Assembly (NCBI RefSeq): GCF_003205615.1
Contig: NZ_PYBV01000028.1
Coordinates: forward strand, 62,001-126,000
From: Micromonospora arborensis
GTDB taxonomy: Bacteria > Actinomycetota > Actinomycetes > Mycobacteriales > Micromonosporaceae
Direction: 5' to 3'
DNA: 64,000 nucleotides
Shown: piece after piece, positions 41,229 through 49,805 of the stretch
Layout: the number at the start of each line of letters is the position of its first letter
How positions within the stretch are numbered: the first letter of the stretch is position 1
Notes under the pieces: generated by a model
Told to the model about the DNA's origin: nothing
Database searches by the model: none
What the model saw: only the letters and a program-made list of their open reading frames with translations
Program-made: the position numbers and the translations under genes

Positions 41229-42365
41229 TCAGGGCGTGAACACGGCTCGTACACAGCCGTCGGCCCGGTCCCGGAACAGCTCGTACCCCTGCGGACCGTG
41301 CTCCAACGGCAGCCGGTGGGTGGCCAGGTGTTCGGTGCGCAGCTCGTCGCGGGCCATCCGGTCCAGCAGCATCGGTACGTCCCGCAGGTCCGGCCGACGG
41401 GCCCCGCGCAGCGTGAGTCGCCGGTCGGTCACCGCGCCCAGCGGGAACGCGTCGACGAACCCGTCGGTCGCGCCGAGCACCACCACCACACCGCCCTTGC
41501 GGCAGGCGTGCACGGCCTCGCGGCTCGCGTCCGGGCGGTCGACGGATCGGCCACCGAACCGGTCTGGCGGCGGGGCGCCGACCGCGACCACGCACACGTC
41601 CGGCCCACGTCCACCGCTGCGGTCGCGCAGTTCGGCCGCGACGTCGGTACGGCGGTAGTCCAACGGTTCCGCGCCGGAGTGCCGCTCGGCCATCCGCAAC
41701 CGGTCCTCGTGCCGGTCCACCACCAGCACCCGGGCGGCACCGTGCAGCACCGCCGCCCGGGCGGTCAACTGGCCCACCGCACCGGCGCCCCAGATCGCCA
41801 CCACGTCACCGGGCCGCACGGCACCCAACTCCGCGGCCAGCCACCCGGTCGGCGCGGCGTCGGCGGCGAACAGTGCCCGGTCGTCGTCGACCGCGTCCGG
41901 CACCCGGAACGCGCCCACGTCGGCGTACGGCACCCGCACGTACTCGGCGTGACCGCCCGCGAAGCCGCCCGCCGCTCGGGGGCGGCCGAAGCAGCCGGCG
42001 TCCGAGCGTCCCCAGTCCGGGTCGACGCTCGCCGGGTCGGCATGGGCGTTGTCGCAGCAGGAGTGCAGGCCCTGGCGGCAGTACCAGCACCCACCGCAGG
42101 CGACGCTCGCACCGACGACCACCCGGTCGCCGGTCCGGTGCCGGCGAACCCCGGGGCCGACCTCGACCACCTCGCCGAGGAACTCGGCCCCGAGCACGTC
42201 GCCGGCCCGCAGCAGCGGATCCCGGCCGGCCAGCAACGGCAGGTCCCCGCCGCAGGTCGCACTGCGGCGTACCCGGACGATCACGTCACGCTCGTTGCGC
42301 AGCTCCGGGTCGGGGACCTCGCGTACCGCCAGCTCGTCGGCGGCCACCCAGCACAGCGCCCTCAC
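41229..42365 (-). CDS. zinc-dependent alcohol dehydrogenase family protein (MDR)
   Basis: 378 residues. The N-terminal GroES-like domain has GAEFLGEVVEVGPGVRRHRT, and the structural zinc site uses four cysteines in ACGGCWYCRQGLHSCC. The Rossmann motif is VVAIWGAGAVGQLTARAA. The substrate is not predictable. The GTG start overlaps the stop of the upstream small gene (GTGA). Confidence 0.88.
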   Translation of the reverse strand: MRALCWVAADELAVREVPDPELRNERDVIVRVRRSATCGGDLPLLAGRDPLLRAGDVLGAEFLGEVVEVGPGVRRHRTGDRVVVGASVACGGCWYCRQGLHSCCDNAHADPASVDPDWGRSDAGCFGRPRAAGGFAGGHAEYVRVPYADVGAFRVPDAVDDDRALFAADAAPTGWLAAELGAVRPGDVVAIWGAGAVGQLTARAAVLHGAARVLVVDRHEDRLRMAERHSGAEPLDYRRTDVAAELRDRSGGRGPDVCVVAVGAPPPDRFGGRSVDRPDASREAVHACRKGGVVVVLGATDGFVDAFPLGAVTDRRLTLRGARRPDLRDVPMLLDRMARDELRTEHLATHRLPLEHGPQGYELFRDRADGCVRAVFTP

Positions 42366-42850
42366 CCGCGGACCTCGGGGCGGTCCAGCGCGGACCGGTC
42401 CGCGCGCAGCACCTCGCCGGCCTCCACCCGCTGCTTGACCTGGCGCAACGTCCGGCGGACCAGCAGGTGAGGGTCGTCGCCGACCAGGTGCGCGGCCAGC
42501 CCGGTGGGCGGGGTGGCACCGGCCATCGGCCGGGCGGCCAGCTCGGTGCCCCGGTCCCCGGGCGCCGCCCGCACCCGCACCTCGACCGCGCCGTCCAGGC
42601 GGCGCAGCGGTTCGGGCCAGCGGCCGTCGGGGAGCACCTGCTCCGGCGGCCGGTCGACCGTCACCACCTCCCACCGGGCCGGCGCGGCCGGGTCGCGGTC
42701 CGCGCCGGTCCGGCCGCGCCACCGGGGTACGCGCCACAACCGCACCACCCCGGTCAGCGCCGCGCTGCCGAGGGCGGGTCCCGCCCGCGCCAGCCGTCCC
42801 ATCGGTCCCACCCGTCCCACCCGTCCTCCCGGTTCACGTCCCTCGATCAT
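42362..42850 (-). CDS. SRPBCC-like small protein
   Basis: 162 residues. A basic hydrophobic N-terminus (about 20-42) precedes a segment with SRPBCC/cyclase character: WEVVTVDRPPEQV, a shortened middle, then LDGAVEVRVRAAPGDRGTEL and a C-terminal helix VRRTLRQVKQRVEAGEVL, which is the usual end of coenzyme-Q-binding-like SRPBCC proteins. Part of the fold seems missing, so it may be degenerate. It overlaps the dehydrogenase start and is divergent from the LAL regulator. Confidence 0.55.
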   Translation of the reverse strand: MIEGREPGGRVGRVGPMGRLARAGPALGSAALTGVVRLWRVPRWRGRTGADRDPAAPARWEVVTVDRPPEQVLPDGRWPEPLRRLDGAVEVRVRAAPGDRGTELAARPMAGATPPTGLAAHLVGDDPHLLVRRTLRQVKQRVEAGEVLRADRSALDRPEVRG

Positions 42851-42955
42851 CGGTCGCGGTCGGGTGAAGCGTGCTCGCCCGGAAGGGGTGAACCGGCCCG
42901 CGTCGGGTAACCGCTCGCCGACCGGGGGCGGAACGCGTGATGGGGGTGGGGCTGA

Positions 42956-45889
42956 GTGCCAGCACAGCAGAATCGTGTACGGGTCGACACGGCGCGTGAG
43001 CGCCCGGCGGACACAGCCCCGGAGCGCCCGGTGGAGTCACCGCTGCTGGCGTCCCGGCTGACTCCGGCCGTGCCGGCGGAGCCGGTGGTGGCCCGGCCCC
43101 GACTGCTGCGTCGCCTGGACGAGGCCAGTGCCGGGCCGGTCACCCTGGTCGCCGCCCCCGCTGGCTGGGGCAAGACCACGTTGCTCGCCACCTGGGCGCG
43201 GCTGGCCGGCGCTTCGCCCGAGGTCGACCCCGGGGCGATCGTGCCCGACTCCGGCCAGGTGTCGGTCGAGCCCGAGGCCGGTCCGGTCTCGGCCTGGGTG
43301 TCGGTGGAGGTCGGCGACGACGGGGACCGGCTCTGGGCGTACCTCGCGGCAGCGCTGCGTTCGGCGACCGGGTCAATGGAGGGTGGCCCGGTGCCGGACC
43401 GGCTGCCGCGCCCCGACCAGCTGGAACGGCTGGCCGCCACGCTCGCCGACGCGGACCAGCCGGTGCTGCTGATCCTGGACGACCTGCACCGGGTCGCCGA
43501 CCCGGCGGCGCTGACCGGCTTGGAGTTCCTGCTGCGGCATGCCGGTCGGCGGCTACGCCTGGTGGTCGGGGCGCGGGCCGGGTTGCACCTGCCGCTGCAC
43601 CGGCTCCGCCTCGCCGGCGAGCTGACCGAGATCGGCCCGGACGATCTGGCGTTCACCGACGACGAGGTGGCAGATCTGCTCACCGCGCACGGCGCGGCCC
43701 TGCCGGCGGTCGCCGTGCACCGGCTGCGCGAGCGCACCGGCGGCTGGCCGGCCGCGCTGCGCATCGCCGCCCTGGCGGTGCGTGGGCAGCCCGACCCGGA
43801 GCGCTGGGTGGGGCAGTTCGGTGGTGACCAACCGGAGATCGCGGGATACCTGCACGAGGAGGTTCTCGCGACGCTCGACCCGGCCGAGGTGGACCTGCTG
43901 CGCCGTACCGCCCTCGTCGAGCACGTCTGCGCCGACCTGGCCGAGGCGCTGACCGGCCGCGCCGACGCCGGGCAGGCGCTGGCCGACCTGGCCGGGACCG
44001 GTGGCCTGCTGCACCGGGAGGACACCCGCCCGCCCTGGTACCGCTGCGAGCCCCTGCTCGCCGACCTGCTCCGCGCCGACCTGGCCCGGCTGCCCGGTCA
44101 CGAGCTGCGTGAGCTGCACGTACGGGCCGCCGACTGGTACGCGGGCGACGGCCGGCCCGCCGACGGTCTGCGGCACGCGCTCGCCGCCGGCCGGTGGGAC
44201 CTGGCCGGTGACCTGTTCGTCGCGCACTGGCCGGAACTGACCCGGTACGACCCCGACCCGGTGCACGCCCCGACACCCGTGTCGCCGCCGACGGAGGTGA
44301 TCCGCGCGGATCCGGAGGTGGCGTTGGCGTTCGCCGCCGAACGTGCGTACGCCGGTGATCTCCCGGCCGCCACCAGCCACCTCCGTGCCGCCGCCGGGCA
44401 CGCCGCGGGCCTGCCGGTGCCGCGGCGGGACCGGTTCCTGCGGTTGGTCACCGCGCTGGAGCTGACCGTGGCCCGGCTCGCCGACGACCCGGCGGAGGCC
44501 CGCGCCGCCGCCGCCCGGCTGCTGCGGACCCGACCGGCGGGCGCCACGCCGACCCGAGTGCCGGACTCCGCGCCGCCCGGGGTGACCAGTTCCGCTCCGA
44601 CGGCCGGTGGGGGCGGCGCCGCCGACGACGCGGACCTGCGGGCGTTCACGGGCACCGCGCTCGGGCTTGTCGAGTTGACCGAGGGCGCGCTACCGACCGC
44701 CCGGTTCGTCCGGGCCCGGGCGGCGGCCCGGGAAGCCGGCCGGCCGCGTACGGAGTTGGTCGACACCAGCCGGGCCGCGCTGCTACTGGCAGTACGTGGT
44801 GAGCTGCGAGCGGCAGAGCAGGCGGCCCGCGACGCACTGGGCATGCCACCCTGTCGGGGCTGGTCCTGTCGGCTCGACTGCGCCTACGCGTACCTGGCGT
44901 TGGCCCTGGTGGCGTTGCTGCGTGACCAGCCCGAGGAGGCCGGGGCGAACCTCGCCCTCGCCGGCCCCGCGCTCGGTGTCGCCAGTGGGTGGGTCGGTGC
45001 GTCCGAGGCGACCACCGGCGACGGGTGGTTTGCCGCTGCCTCCGGCACCGGCGACGGGTGGCTTGCCGCTGCCTCCGGTGAACCGGTCGCGGCGGCGGTG
45101 GCCGCACTGTGCCGGTCGCAACTGCACCGCGACTCCGGTGACCCGGCGGCCGGCCAACGCCTGCTCGTCCGGGCCCGGGAAGCGCTGGCCGTCCGGACGT
45201 CCGCCGCCGAACTGGCCGGGCTGCTGCGGGCCGCCGAGGCCGAACTGCGTGCTGAGCGGGGTGACCTGAACGCCGCCCGCGAGCTGCTGGGCGACGCCGC
45301 CGCCGACGGGACCCAGCCGGCGCTCGCGGTGGCGCTGGCCAAGGTGGAACTGCTGGCTGGCGATGCCGCTGCCGCCGGGCGGACCCTGCCGGCCTGGCAG
45401 GCGCCAGTGGCCACCGCCTGGCCCCTGCCGGTACGCCTGGACGCGGGCCTGCTCGACGCGGTGCTGGCCGAGCAGGCCGGCGACGGGCGTCGGGCAGGTC
45501 GGATCCTGGAGCAGGTGCTGGATCTGGCTGGCCCACAGGGTTGTCGGCGGGTCTTCACCCGCGCCGAACCGGCCGTCCGGGCTCTGCTGGCCGCACACCT
45601 GGACGCGGGGACCGCGCACTTCGCGCTGGTGAGTGACCTGGTGCGGGGGGCCGGAAAGAGCACCCGGCCGGCCGCCGAGCCCGCAGGCACGCTCGACGAG
45701 CCGCTCACCGAGCGGGAGCTGACCATCCTGCGCTACCTGCAGAGCATCCTGTCCAACGTGGAGATCGCCAGCGAGTTGTCCCTCTCGGTCAACACGGTGA
45801 AGACCCACGTTCGCAACATCTACCGCAAACTCGACGCGACCCGCCGGCGCGAGGCGGTCCGGCGGGCGCGCGAGTTGCGGCTGATCTGA
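42956..45889 (+). CDS. LAL/MalT-type LuxR-family transcriptional regulator
   Basis: 977 residues. An N-terminal STAND-type NTPase has Walker A APAGWGKTT (Lys73) and LLILDDLHRV as Walker B. The central part has helical TPR-like repeats. The C-terminal LuxR HTH is PLTERELTILRYLQSILSNV, then EIASELSLSVNTVKTHVRNI. GTG start. Such ATP-dependent regulators respond to a small inducer (maltotriose in MalT). A 33-bp tandem duplication lies near codon 690. It is divergent from the SRPBCC/dehydrogenase operon, a possible target. Confidence 0.9.
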   Translation: MPAQQNRVRVDTARERPADTAPERPVESPLLASRLTPAVPAEPVVARPRLLRRLDEASAGPVTLVAAPAGWGKTTLLATWARLAGASPEVDPGAIVPDSGQVSVEPEAGPVSAWVSVEVGDDGDRLWAYLAAALRSATGSMEGGPVPDRLPRPDQLERLAATLADADQPVLLILDDLHRVADPAALTGLEFLLRHAGRRLRLVVGARAGLHLPLHRLRLAGELTEIGPDDLAFTDDEVADLLTAHGAALPAVAVHRLRERTGGWPAALRIAALAVRGQPDPERWVGQFGGDQPEIAGYLHEEVLATLDPAEVDLLRRTALVEHVCADLAEALTGRADAGQALADLAGTGGLLHREDTRPPWYRCEPLLADLLRADLARLPGHELRELHVRAADWYAGDGRPADGLRHALAAGRWDLAGDLFVAHWPELTRYDPDPVHAPTPVSPPTEVIRADPEVALAFAAERAYAGDLPAATSHLRAAAGHAAGLPVPRRDRFLRLVTALELTVARLADDPAEARAAAARLLRTRPAGATPTRVPDSAPPGVTSSAPTAGGGGAADDADLRAFTGTALGLVELTEGALPTARFVRARAAAREAGRPRTELVDTSRAALLLAVRGELRAAEQAARDALGMPPCRGWSCRLDCAYAYLALALVALLRDQPEEAGANLALAGPALGVASGWVGASEATTGDGWFAAASGTGDGWLAAASGEPVAAAVAALCRSQLHRDSGDPAAGQRLLVRAREALAVRTSAAELAGLLRAAEAELRAERGDLNAARELLGDAAADGTQPALAVALAKVELLAGDAAAAGRTLPAWQAPVATAWPLPVRLDAGLLDAVLAEQAGDGRRAGRILEQVLDLAGPQGCRRVFTRAEPAVRALLAAHLDAGTAHFALVSDLVRGAGKSTRPAAEPAGTLDEPLTERELTILRYLQSILSNVEIASELSLSVNTVKTHVRNIYRKLDATRRREAVRRARELRLI
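45014..45079 (+). repeat. 33-bp tandem duplication inside the LAL regulator
   Basis: Two in-frame copies of an 11-residue unit (TGDGWFAAASG, TGDGWLAAASG) that differ in one or two bases, in the helical repeat region. It is a recent slippage event that keeps the frame. Confidence 0.85.
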
Positions 45890-45907
45890 GCGGGAGCGGG
45901 ATCGTGG

Positions 45908-46456
45908 TCAGGCGTTGCTCGCCCCGTCCACGGCCGCCAGGAGATCCGGCAGGTCGTATCCGCCCTCGTGCCGGACACCGTTGACGAACAGGGTGGGGGT
46001 GCCGTTCACCCCGCTGCGAATGCCGCCCACGAAGTCCCGGCGTACCCGGTCCGCGTGCGCTCGGCTCTCCACCTCGGCGTTCAACTCGTCCGGCGGCAGC
46101 CCGACCTGCTCGACACCGAGCGAGAGGTGCACCGGGTCGAGTTGGTCCTGGTGCTCGTAGAGCCAGTCGTGCATCTCCCAGAACCGGCCCCGGACCGCCG
46201 CGGCCTCGGCCGTCTCGGCGGCGCGTTCGGCGTACGGGTGGACGTTGGCGATCGGGAAGTACCGGTAGACCAACCGCACGGTGTCGGCCCGCTGCCGCAG
46301 CACCTCGTGCAGGTTCGGGTAGGCAGCACCACAGAACTGGCACTGGAAGTCGCCGTACTCGACGATGGTCACCGACGCGTCGGCCGGCCCCCGGATGTGG
46401 TCCGCGGTGGTCACCGGGTCCCGGAGTCGGGCGGTGACCTGCAGTGGCGTGGTCAT
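45908..46456 (-). CDS. DsbA-family protein (cytosolic thioredoxin-fold oxidoreductase)
   Basis: 182 residues. CxxC active site C39-Q-F-C42 in FQCQFCGAAYPN and cis-Pro in NGTPTLFVNG. No signal peptide, so it is a cytosolic member of the DSBA/thioredoxin family (like mycobacterial FrnE-type or DsbA homologs without export). Its start overlaps the stop of the peroxiredoxin gene (ATGA), linking them in thiol-peroxide defence. Confidence 0.9.
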   Translation of the reverse strand: MTTPLQVTARLRDPVTTADHIRGPADASVTIVEYGDFQCQFCGAAYPNLHEVLRQRADTVRLVYRYFPIANVHPYAERAAETAEAAAVRGRFWEMHDWLYEHQDQLDPVHLSLGVEQVGLPPDELNAEVESRAHADRVRRDFVGGIRSGVNGTPTLFVNGVRHEGGYDLPDLLAAVDGASNA

Positions 46457-46950
46457 CCGGCCATCACCTTCCGATCGGCGGCGAGTTGGTCGAGCGCGTC
46501 GAAGATGCCGTCGGCGCCCGGGTTGACGTCGGGCGGGGAGCGGTAGCTCCAGGTCACCTTGCCCGTCGGGTCGAGCACCACCAGCGCGCGGTCCGCCTCA
46601 CCCTGCGCGTTGTACGCGCCGTAGCGGCGGGCAACCGCACCCTTCGGCTCGAAGTCGGCCAGCAGAGGGAACTCGATGCCCCGGCTCTCCGCGAAAGCCC
46701 GGTGCGACCAGATGCTGTCCACCGAGACGCCGAGCACCACCGCCTTGTACTGCGCGAAGACGGGTGCCGCCGACTGGTAGAGCGACATCTGGTCACCGCA
46801 GACCGGGCTCCAGTCGGCGGGATAGAAGGCGAGCACGACCGGCCGGCCACGGAACTGCTCGGGCCCAACCAGGCCCCCGTCCGGGGTGGCCGGCAGGGTG
46901 AAACCGGGCGCGGGACGCCCCGGTTGGATCAGCCCGTTCGGATCACTCAT
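46453..46950 (-). CDS. peroxiredoxin (AhpC/TSA, AhpE-like)
   Basis: 165 residues. Peroxidatic Cys51 lies in FYPADWSPVCGDQM. Thr of the PxxxTxxC motif is Ser, as is common. The length and single conserved Cys fit a one-Cys or AhpE-type enzyme. ATG 46950 (MSDPNGL). It is first in a two-gene operon with the DsbA-fold protein, which may reduce it. Confidence 0.88.
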   Translation of the reverse strand: MSDPNGLIQPGRPAPGFTLPATPDGGLVGPEQFRGRPVVLAFYPADWSPVCGDQMSLYQSAAPVFAQYKAVVLGVSVDSIWSHRAFAESRGIEFPLLADFEPKGAVARRYGAYNAQGEADRALVVLDPTGKVTWSYRSPPDVNPGADGIFDALDQLAADRKVMAG

Positions 46951-47014
46951 GCCACCAGCCTGCTCCCGGGGTGGGTGAGGTCGGCTCACCCGCCCCGGGT
47001 GGTTTCGCGCTCGC

Positions 47015-47701
47015 TCAGCGCAGCACCGGAGCGACCGCGATGTGGTTCTGCACCTCCCGGATGCCGGGTGCGGACCAGGCCACCTGCTCCACCTCGGCCC
47101 GTTCGGGCATCGAGTGCACCAGACCGGCGAGCACCGCGGTGTCGCCGTGCACCCGGACGCTGATCCGTTCGGCCTCGGTCGCTCCGGCCCGGGTGAGGGC
47201 GTCGACGATCCGATTGGCCAGGTTCTGGCCGTCCGGCGCGGCGGCCGGCTGGACGGCGATGCCGTTGCTCACCCCGCGTACGCCGGTCAGCCGCCCGACC
47301 GCCCGTTCGGCGGCGCGGCGCTGGTATTCCCACTCGACCTCACCGTGCAGGGTCACCCAACCGGCCGAGACGGTCACCTGGAGCTTCTCGATGGGTACGA
47401 ACGCGTCCCATTCCAGCGCGTGGCTGGCCGCGGCGGCCAGGTCGGGGTCGGCGCGCTCAGCACCGCTGTCCAGTTGGACGGCCAGGTCATTGGCGACCGC
47501 CCGGACCCGGGCGACCCGGTGCGCGGCCCGCTCGGCGGCCCATTTCTTGGCGTAGCTGTCCACTCGGCCGTTCAGCGTGACGACGCCCTCGGCGACGGTA
47601 ACGCCGATCTCGTGTGGCTGCACCCGCGGTTCCCAGGTCAGCTCGTCGAGTACGGCGGACTGGATGTCCTGGTCGGTGCGGCCGATCTCCGCGATCGCCA
47701 T
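47015..47701 (-). CDS. BON-domain protein (three repeats)
   Basis: 228 residues with three BON domains at about 5-75, 80-150 and 155-225: PHEIGVTVAEGVVTLNGRVD, LQVTVSAGWVTLHGEVEWEY and ISVRVHGDTAVLAGLVHSMP. No signal peptide. BON domains bind phospholipid or potassium (Kbp/OsmY families). Actinobacteria have several soluble three-BON proteins; the role here is unproven. Confidence 0.85.
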   Translation of the reverse strand: MAIAEIGRTDQDIQSAVLDELTWEPRVQPHEIGVTVAEGVVTLNGRVDSYAKKWAAERAAHRVARVRAVANDLAVQLDSGAERADPDLAAAASHALEWDAFVPIEKLQVTVSAGWVTLHGEVEWEYQRRAAERAVGRLTGVRGVSNGIAVQPAAAPDGQNLANRIVDALTRAGATEAERISVRVHGDTAVLAGLVHSMPERAEVEQVAWSAPGIREVQNHIAVAPVLR

Positions 47702-48361
47702 CTGGCCCTCCCTCGGTGCGTGGGTGGCGGACTCGGGTGGCGGCTGCGGCCGAAGGTCCGCCGGTGTCCGAGGCTGCCGCCGCCCCGGGTGAAGCGTCCT
47801 CGCCCGAACCGGGTGACGGCACCGTCGGGCTTCTTCGCCAGGGCCACGAACATCGATGATGGGAGCGCTTCCAAAGCGAGCGCATTTCGGTTACGGTAAT
47901 CGCGTTCCTCGATCGCGGGAGCCGTCGCGTCGGGTGGCGGGAGCCAGGGCAGCTCCGCCCGTCCCGTCGTCGTGCTCGTCCCCCGGGCCACGGCGGCATC
48001 CACTCCGGTCGACCCCGTCCCCCGAGGCCCGGTCCGGAGAGGAAGCACCGACGGGCCGGAGTCTCGCCCGGACGGTCCTGCCCGTGCCCGGGATCACGAG
48101 TCGCCGGCCACCCCCACCCGTGCGAGTCGCTGACCTGGTGATCCGGGCGCCCCGGACCGCCACCTGAGCACCGGTCCGCCGGGCTGCCTGAGGGGTCCGG
48201 CACCCGGCGGGCCGGCCCGGCTCCTTGGCTCATGCGTCGATCCTGCTCGTTCTCACCACTGTCGTCCCACCAGCAGAACTCCATGATCGACTGTGCCGGC
48301 GCAGACGCGGCGGAGCCCCGCTCCACCGTGGTTGAGCGGGGCTCGGCGGATTGCCTGTCGT
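47702..48361. other. 660-bp region without a supported gene
   Basis: The frames are short or highly Arg/Pro-rich and look like shadows. A possible 70-codon frame on the minus strand (ATG near 47855, MFVALAKKPDGAVTRFGRG) runs into the BON gene start in another frame and lacks a ribosome-binding site. The region also has a GGTTACGGTAATCGCG patch of lower GC near 47888-47905 that may be the BON gene promoter, and the terminator at 48313-48344. Confidence 0.4.
48313..48344 (-). terminator. hairpin after the small DUF883-like membrane protein gene
   Basis: Perfect 11-bp stem GAGCCCCGCTC / GAGCGGGGCTC with a 10-nt loop, 18 bases past the stop at 48362. Confidence 0.8.
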
Positions 48362-48760
48362 TCAGACCGCGGGGGAGTTGGGGCGGTCCACGTCGACGAA
48401 CTCCACATCGTCGATGGCGTGGTCGTCCCGGCTGCCGGCGGCCCGCGCGGCGGAACCGACGGCCCAGCCGACCGCCGCGCCGACCAGCGCGGCACCGATC
48501 AGCAGCGTCCAGGGCAGAGCCGGCTGCCGGCCGGCGAGCGCGTCGAAGGCCAGCGAGGCACGGCGCCGCGCCTCGTCGGCGGCGGAGCCCACCAGGTCAC
48601 CGGCTCCGTCGGCGAGGTCACTGCTGTTGCGGCGCGCGGAGCGGGCGGTGTCCCGGACACTGTCTCCGGCGGAGCTGACGGCGGAGAGCAGGTGCTCCCA
48701 GGCCTGGTCCGCGATCCGCTCCGGCCTGGAACGGCGGTCCAGCAGGTTCGTTCCGAACAT
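48362..48760 (-). CDS. small membrane protein, DUF883-like
   Basis: 132 residues. An amphipathic N-terminal half of Asp/Ser/Arg heptads (VSSAGDSVRDTARSARRNSS, then DLADGAGDLVG) is followed by one helix (LPWTLLIGAALVGAAVGWAV) and a short acidic tail (DDVEFVDVDRP). The layout resembles DUF883/ElaB-like proteins, which are stress-associated in other bacteria. ATG 48760 has GAGG just before it. Confidence 0.65.
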   Translation of the reverse strand: MFGTNLLDRRSRPERIADQAWEHLLSAVSSAGDSVRDTARSARRNSSDLADGAGDLVGSAADEARRRASLAFDALAGRQPALPWTLLIGAALVGAAVGWAVGSAARAAGSRDDHAIDDVEFVDVDRPNSPAV

Positions 48761-48901
48761 CGTGGTTACCTCCTCGGGTGCCGAAGCCGCCGGCCACTTC
48801 GGACTTCGGCGTCTGTTCAGCGCGTCACGGTTCGCCTACCCCGCCAGTGCCCAGGGCCGCCCGGGCGCAAACCCGGCCGGGGTCGGCCCGCCGCCAGGAA
48901 G

Positions 48902-49039
48902 TCAGCGCACCACTGCCACGGCGACGCCGCGGGCGAAGTCGTCGTCATCGTCATCGTCGTCTCCGCCGCCGAAACCGCAGGCCAGTACGAGGGCGAGCAG
49001 TACGCCGACGCCGGCCAGCCCCGCAAGTCGCTTGATCAT
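48902..49039 (-). CDS. tiny lipoprotein with an octa-aspartate run
   Basis: 45 residues from ATG 49039, preceded by GAGAGGA. Signal and lipobox: LAGVGVLLALVLACGFGGG, with the lipidated Cys in LVLAC. Then follow eight Asp and a short hydrophobic end (ARGVAVAVVR). The poly-Asp stretch could bind Ca2+ or other cations at the outer face. No homologue is recognised. Confidence 0.6.
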   Translation of the reverse strand: MIKRLAGLAGVGVLLALVLACGFGGGDDDDDDDDFARGVAVAVVR

Positions 49040-49425
49040 CGAAGGTCCTCTCCGTAACGGTGGGTGTCCCGGCCCGATGCTAGGCGGCGTCGGCAACCGT
49101 GGGCGGGGTTCCGGCGGGGTGTCCGCAGGCGACACGCCGGTCGCGCGGGGGCGGCGTCGGTAGTGGGCCGGCTGTCGGGCGCGTCGGGCCCGAACCGCTA
49201 CCCTGGTTCGGCGGCGCGTCGGTCACGACCGATCGTCGCGGACCAGATAACGAAAAGTCTTGACTAATCAGATACTCAAAAGTGCGGATATGGGCGGCTT
49301 TGTGGGTCCGGATCCGCGAATTGCTCATCCCGAGGGGTGGCGACCGAGGCCGTCAGAGGAATACTCTCGGTCGCGGCCCGCGTACTGATGAGGCGCCCGG
49401 GGGACGGGCGGGTGGAGGTGCTCGC
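49040..49425. other. 386-bp intergenic region upstream of the STAS gene
   Basis: No supported gene. A lower-GC patch at 49240-49310 (GATAACGAAAAGTCTTGACT, then further AT) has a TTGACT hexamer and probably holds the STAS gene promoter. No strong hairpin was seen. Confidence 0.4.
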
Positions 49426-49788
49426 GTGAGCCTGTCGATCGTGAAGTCGGTTTTGTCTGGTGGTGTCGTGGAGATCGCCCCGCGTGGCGAGATCGACGTC
49501 GACACAGCGTACGAGGTGCGCGAGGCGATCGCGGAGGTGCTGGCCAAGAGCCGGCCGCTCCGCATCGAGCTCAACATGAGGCTGGTCACCTTCATCGACT
49601 CCGTCGGCATCAGTGCCATGGTTGCCGGCTTCCAGACGGCCGAGGTGAGCGACGTCAAGCTGGTGGTCACCGAGCCGAGCCGGTTCGTGCACCGGCAGCT
49701 CTGGGTGACCGGCCTGCTCGGCCTGTTCGGTGCCCCGGAGCCCTACTTCGCCGGCGCCGGCACCCCCGAGGTGCTGCCCGGCGCCTGA
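49426..49788 (+). CDS. STAS-domain protein (anti-anti-sigma factor type)
   Basis: 120 residues from a GTG with GGTGGAGG upstream. SpoIIAA-like fold: VVEIAPRGEIDVDTAYEVRE, the phosphorylatable serine region FIDSVGISAMV (DS-G-x-S as in DSTGLG) and a final helix. It would be regulated by phosphorylation by an anti-sigma kinase; no kinase gene is adjacent. Convergent with surE. Confidence 0.9.
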   Translation: MSLSIVKSVLSGGVVEIAPRGEIDVDTAYEVREAIAEVLAKSRPLRIELNMRLVTFIDSVGISAMVAGFQTAEVSDVKLVVTEPSRFVHRQLWVTGLLGLFGAPEPYFAGAGTPEVLPGA

Positions 49789-49805
49789 GCGCGCCGGCAT
49801 CCCTG

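Noticed and set aside
47638-48048. Possible minus-strand gene upstream of the BON protein, start near 47855
   Set aside because: No ribosome-binding site, Arg/Pro-rich composition, and the frame overlaps the well-supported BON gene start; it looks like a shadow frame.
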